Positions 62,311-64,000 of a DNA stretch of 64,000 nucleotides are shown here, piece by piece. Origin of the DNA: Delftia tsuruhatensis NBRC 16741. Lineage in GTDB: Bacteria; Pseudomonadota; Gammaproteobacteria; Burkholderiales; Burkholderiaceae_C. Numbering within the stretch: the stretch's first letter is position 1; each line of letters begins with the position of its first letter. A program made the translations under genes and the position numbers. Under the pieces are notes generated by a model, which was not told where the DNA came from, made no database searches, and saw nothing but the letters and a program-made list of their open reading frames with translations. The stretch covers positions 1-64,000 of the forward strand of contig NZ_BCTO01000004.1 in assembly GCF_001571325.1 (NCBI RefSeq), in the 5' to 3' direction.

Positions 62311-63486
62311 GTGAGCGCGCCCTCCTCCAGTTCCTCCAGCACCTCGACTTCCCCCGCCTCCGGTTCCTGGGAGGCCGCTGCCGCCGCGCCGGCCATGGTG
62401 CGCAAGCACCCCTGCCCCGAATGCGGCGCCAACCTCGAATGGAATGCCCAGGCCCAGGCGCTCAAGTGCCCGTACTGCGGCACCACGGTGCCCTGGAGCG
62501 AGGAAACGCGCGAGGAACTGGGCCGCGATGTGGTCGAGCAGGACCTGGCCGAGGCGCTGCGCAACCCAAAGTCCGGCCGGGGCTGGGGCACGGAGGACCG
62601 CTACGAGGTCCAGTGCCAGAACTGCCGCGCGATCTCGGTCTTCGTGAACCGCACCGTGGCCCAGCGCTGCGACTTCTGCGGCTCGCCCTCCATCGTGGCC
62701 CACGAGGGCCAGGGCGATGCCATCACGCCGCAGAGCATCCTGCCCTTCAAGATCAGCGACGGCCAGATCCGCGACCGCATACGCCAGTGGTACGGCAGCC
62801 GCTGGTTCGCGCCCAACCGCCTGAAGTCCGCCGCGCTGACCGACACGCTGCACGGCGTGTACCTGCCGTACTGGACCTTCGACGCCCACGCCAGCGCCGA
62901 CTGGCAGGCCGAGGCGGGCTTCTACTACTACACCACCGAGTCCTACCGCGACAGCAACGGCAACGTGCAGACGCGCCAGGTGCGCCATGTGCGCTGGGAG
63001 CCGGCCTCGGGCAGCCTCGCCCATTTCTTCGACGACGAGCTGGTGCCCGGCACCGTGGGCGTGCACGCCAACCTGCTGCGCCAGGTGGAGCCCTTCCCCA
63101 CCACCACCGACCTCAAGCCCTACACGCCCGAGTTCGTGCGCGGCTGGACGGTGGAGCGCTACCAGATCGACCTGGGCAAGGCCGCGCAGGTCAACGTGCA
63201 GGACATGGACGAGCAGCTGCGCGCCCTGTGCGCGCGCCAGGTGCCCGGCGACACCTACCGCAACCTGCAGATGCAGCGCGAGTACCAGGGCCGCACCTTC
63301 AAGCACATCCTCGTGCCGGTCTGGCTGGTGGGCTACACCTACGGCAGCAGGACCTTCCAGATCATCGCCAACGGCTACACGGGCCAGATCGCGGGCGAGC
63401 GCCCCTACAGCGCCCTCAAGATCACGCTGGCCGTGCTGGCCACGATCATGGTGCTGGCGCTGCTGTGGGTGATGTTCGGCCAGTAA
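62311..63486 (+). CDS. Zinc-ribbon membrane protein, partner of the SPFH gene
   Basis: 391 residues from a GTG at 62311 (AGGA 8 nt upstream; the ATG at 62305 leads to a stop). Ser-rich tail (1-30), first zinc ribbon CPECGANLEW...CPYCGTTV (about 35-60), second CQNCRAIS...CDFCGSPS (about 101-125), a large beta-rich domain, and a C-terminal membrane segment (about 370-390). Resembles E. coli YdjG-like and COG proteins found with SPFH/YdjI partners. Probably acts at the membrane with the upstream protein. Confidence 0.82.
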   Translation: MSAPSSSSSSTSTSPASGSWEAAAAAPAMVRKHPCPECGANLEWNAQAQALKCPYCGTTVPWSEETREELGRDVVEQDLAEALRNPKSGRGWGTEDRYEVQCQNCRAISVFVNRTVAQRCDFCGSPSIVAHEGQGDAITPQSILPFKISDGQIRDRIRQWYGSRWFAPNRLKSAALTDTLHGVYLPYWTFDAHASADWQAEAGFYYYTTESYRDSNGNVQTRQVRHVRWEPASGSLAHFFDDELVPGTVGVHANLLRQVEPFPTTTDLKPYTPEFVRGWTVERYQIDLGKAAQVNVQDMDEQLRALCARQVPGDTYRNLQMQREYQGRTFKHILVPVWLVGYTYGSRTFQIIANGYTGQIAGERPYSALKITLAVLATIMVLALLWVMFGQ

Positions 63487-63502
63487 GTAGGCCGGCTGCC
63501 GC

Positions 63503-64000
63503 TCACCACGCGCTCCAGACCTCCTCGGCCAGACCGAACGCCGTGCTGGCGCCGGACCCACCCGTCACAGCGACCACGCGCGTGGCCTCGTCGGGCGCAT
63601 GCACCACGCAGGGCGCGTCCTGCGCACTCGGGTAGACGCCCACCCAGCGCTCCACCACCTGGGCATCGCGCAGGTGCAGGGCCTCGTTCATGTGGCGCAG
63701 CATCAGCCGGTCCACGGCTTCGCTGGCAAAGGGCTGGGGCGCTGCGCCGTAGTGGTGGGAGTCGCCCACCACCAGGCTGCCGTCGGCGCTTTGCACGGCG
63801 ATCAGGTGGATGCCGTGGGCCAGGCTCTCGCCCTCCTCCCGCTCCAGTTCGGCGCGCAGCGCGGCGGCTTCGGGCAGGGCGCTGTAGCCCTCGTATCTGA
63901 CCATGCTCAGGTCCCCCATGACCGAGCCCTTGAGCTGCAAGCTCGGCTGCGGCCGCACGCGCAGCATCTGCAGCTGGCACAGCTGGATGCGGTGCGGCGT
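63503..64000 (-). CDS. FAD-dependent oxidoreductase, TIGR03364-like (truncated at window edge)
   Basis: Only the last 165 residues are in the window. They contain the C-terminal FAD segment VVAVTGGSGASTAFGLAEEV and the family pattern VRPQPSLQLKGSVMGDLSMV, YPSAQDAPCVVHAPDEATR, as in the DAO-fold oxidoreductases grouped as TIGR03364. Some members lie near phosphonate genes. The N-terminal dinucleotide-binding part is outside the window, so the call is provisional. Confidence 0.75.
   Translation of the reverse strand, partial: TPHRIQLCQLQMLRVRPQPSLQLKGSVMGDLSMVRYEGYSALPEAAALRAELEREEGESLAHGIHLIAVQSADGSLVVGDSHHYGAAPQPFASEAVDRLMLRHMNEALHLRDAQVVERWVGVYPSAQDAPCVVHAPDEATRVVAVTGGSGASTAFGLAEEVWSAW

Overview
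The window looks like a chromosomal segment of a high-GC betaproteobacterium of the Comamonadaceae (Delftia/Acidovorax/Comamonas-like). This is an inference from gene content and codon use: a fadN-type beta-oxidation operon, slmA near argB, a Bug-family solute-binding protein, a TIGR03364-like oxidoreductase and an xps-ordered type II secretion operon. Species cannot be fixed from the sequence alone. No rRNA, tRNA, CRISPR array, insertion sequence or replication origin was recognised.

Layout. 1-7005: a leftward fatty-acid oxidation operon (TetR regulator, acyl-CoA dehydrogenase, DUF2147 protein, 3-hydroxyacyl-CoA dehydrogenase/enoyl-CoA hydratase, thiolase) behind a perfect 12-bp operator palindrome. 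7076-19410: a compact phage-derived cassette with siphophage-type tail genes only (tail terminator-like, tail tube, chaperones G and GT with a -1 slippery site, a 1647-residue tape measure, collagen-like and fibre proteins). It has its own S24 autocleaving-type repressor, three operators and a Mor-like activator. No capsid, portal, terminase, integrase, replication or lysis gene is visible, which makes it a candidate tailocin or domesticated tail island. 19447-23481: slmA, a TctE/TctD-like two-component system and argB. 23591-35672: surface polysaccharide genes (WecA-like initiating transferase, glycosyltransferases including a methyltransferase-GT2-GT4 fusion, two acyltransferases, two methyltransferases, the Wzm/Wzt exporter). 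35863-38433: a periplasmic parvulin and a very probably abundant secreted surface protein. 38722-49941: a lipoprotein and a complete leftward type II secretion operon in the order E-F-G-H-I-J-K-L-M-N-D. 50120-64000: housekeeping and small modules (CoaX, BON-LysM protein, maleate isomerase with Bug protein and LysR regulator, rhodanese, YgjP-like peptidase, PlsC, GmhB-like, GlyS/GlyQ, an SPFH protein with an HTH tail, a zinc-ribbon membrane protein, a truncated oxidoreductase).

How it works together. The polysaccharide block and Wzm/Wzt would build and export a decorated O-antigen-like glycan. The nearby methyltransferases could supply the chain-end mark read by the C-terminal domain of Wzt. 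The T2SS beside the surface-protein gene suggests it may export that protein. The tail cassette probably stays silent under its repressor and could be induced by DNA damage. A GC-rich intergenic repeat family occurs four times, each time directly after a stop codon and in the same orientation relative to the upstream gene.
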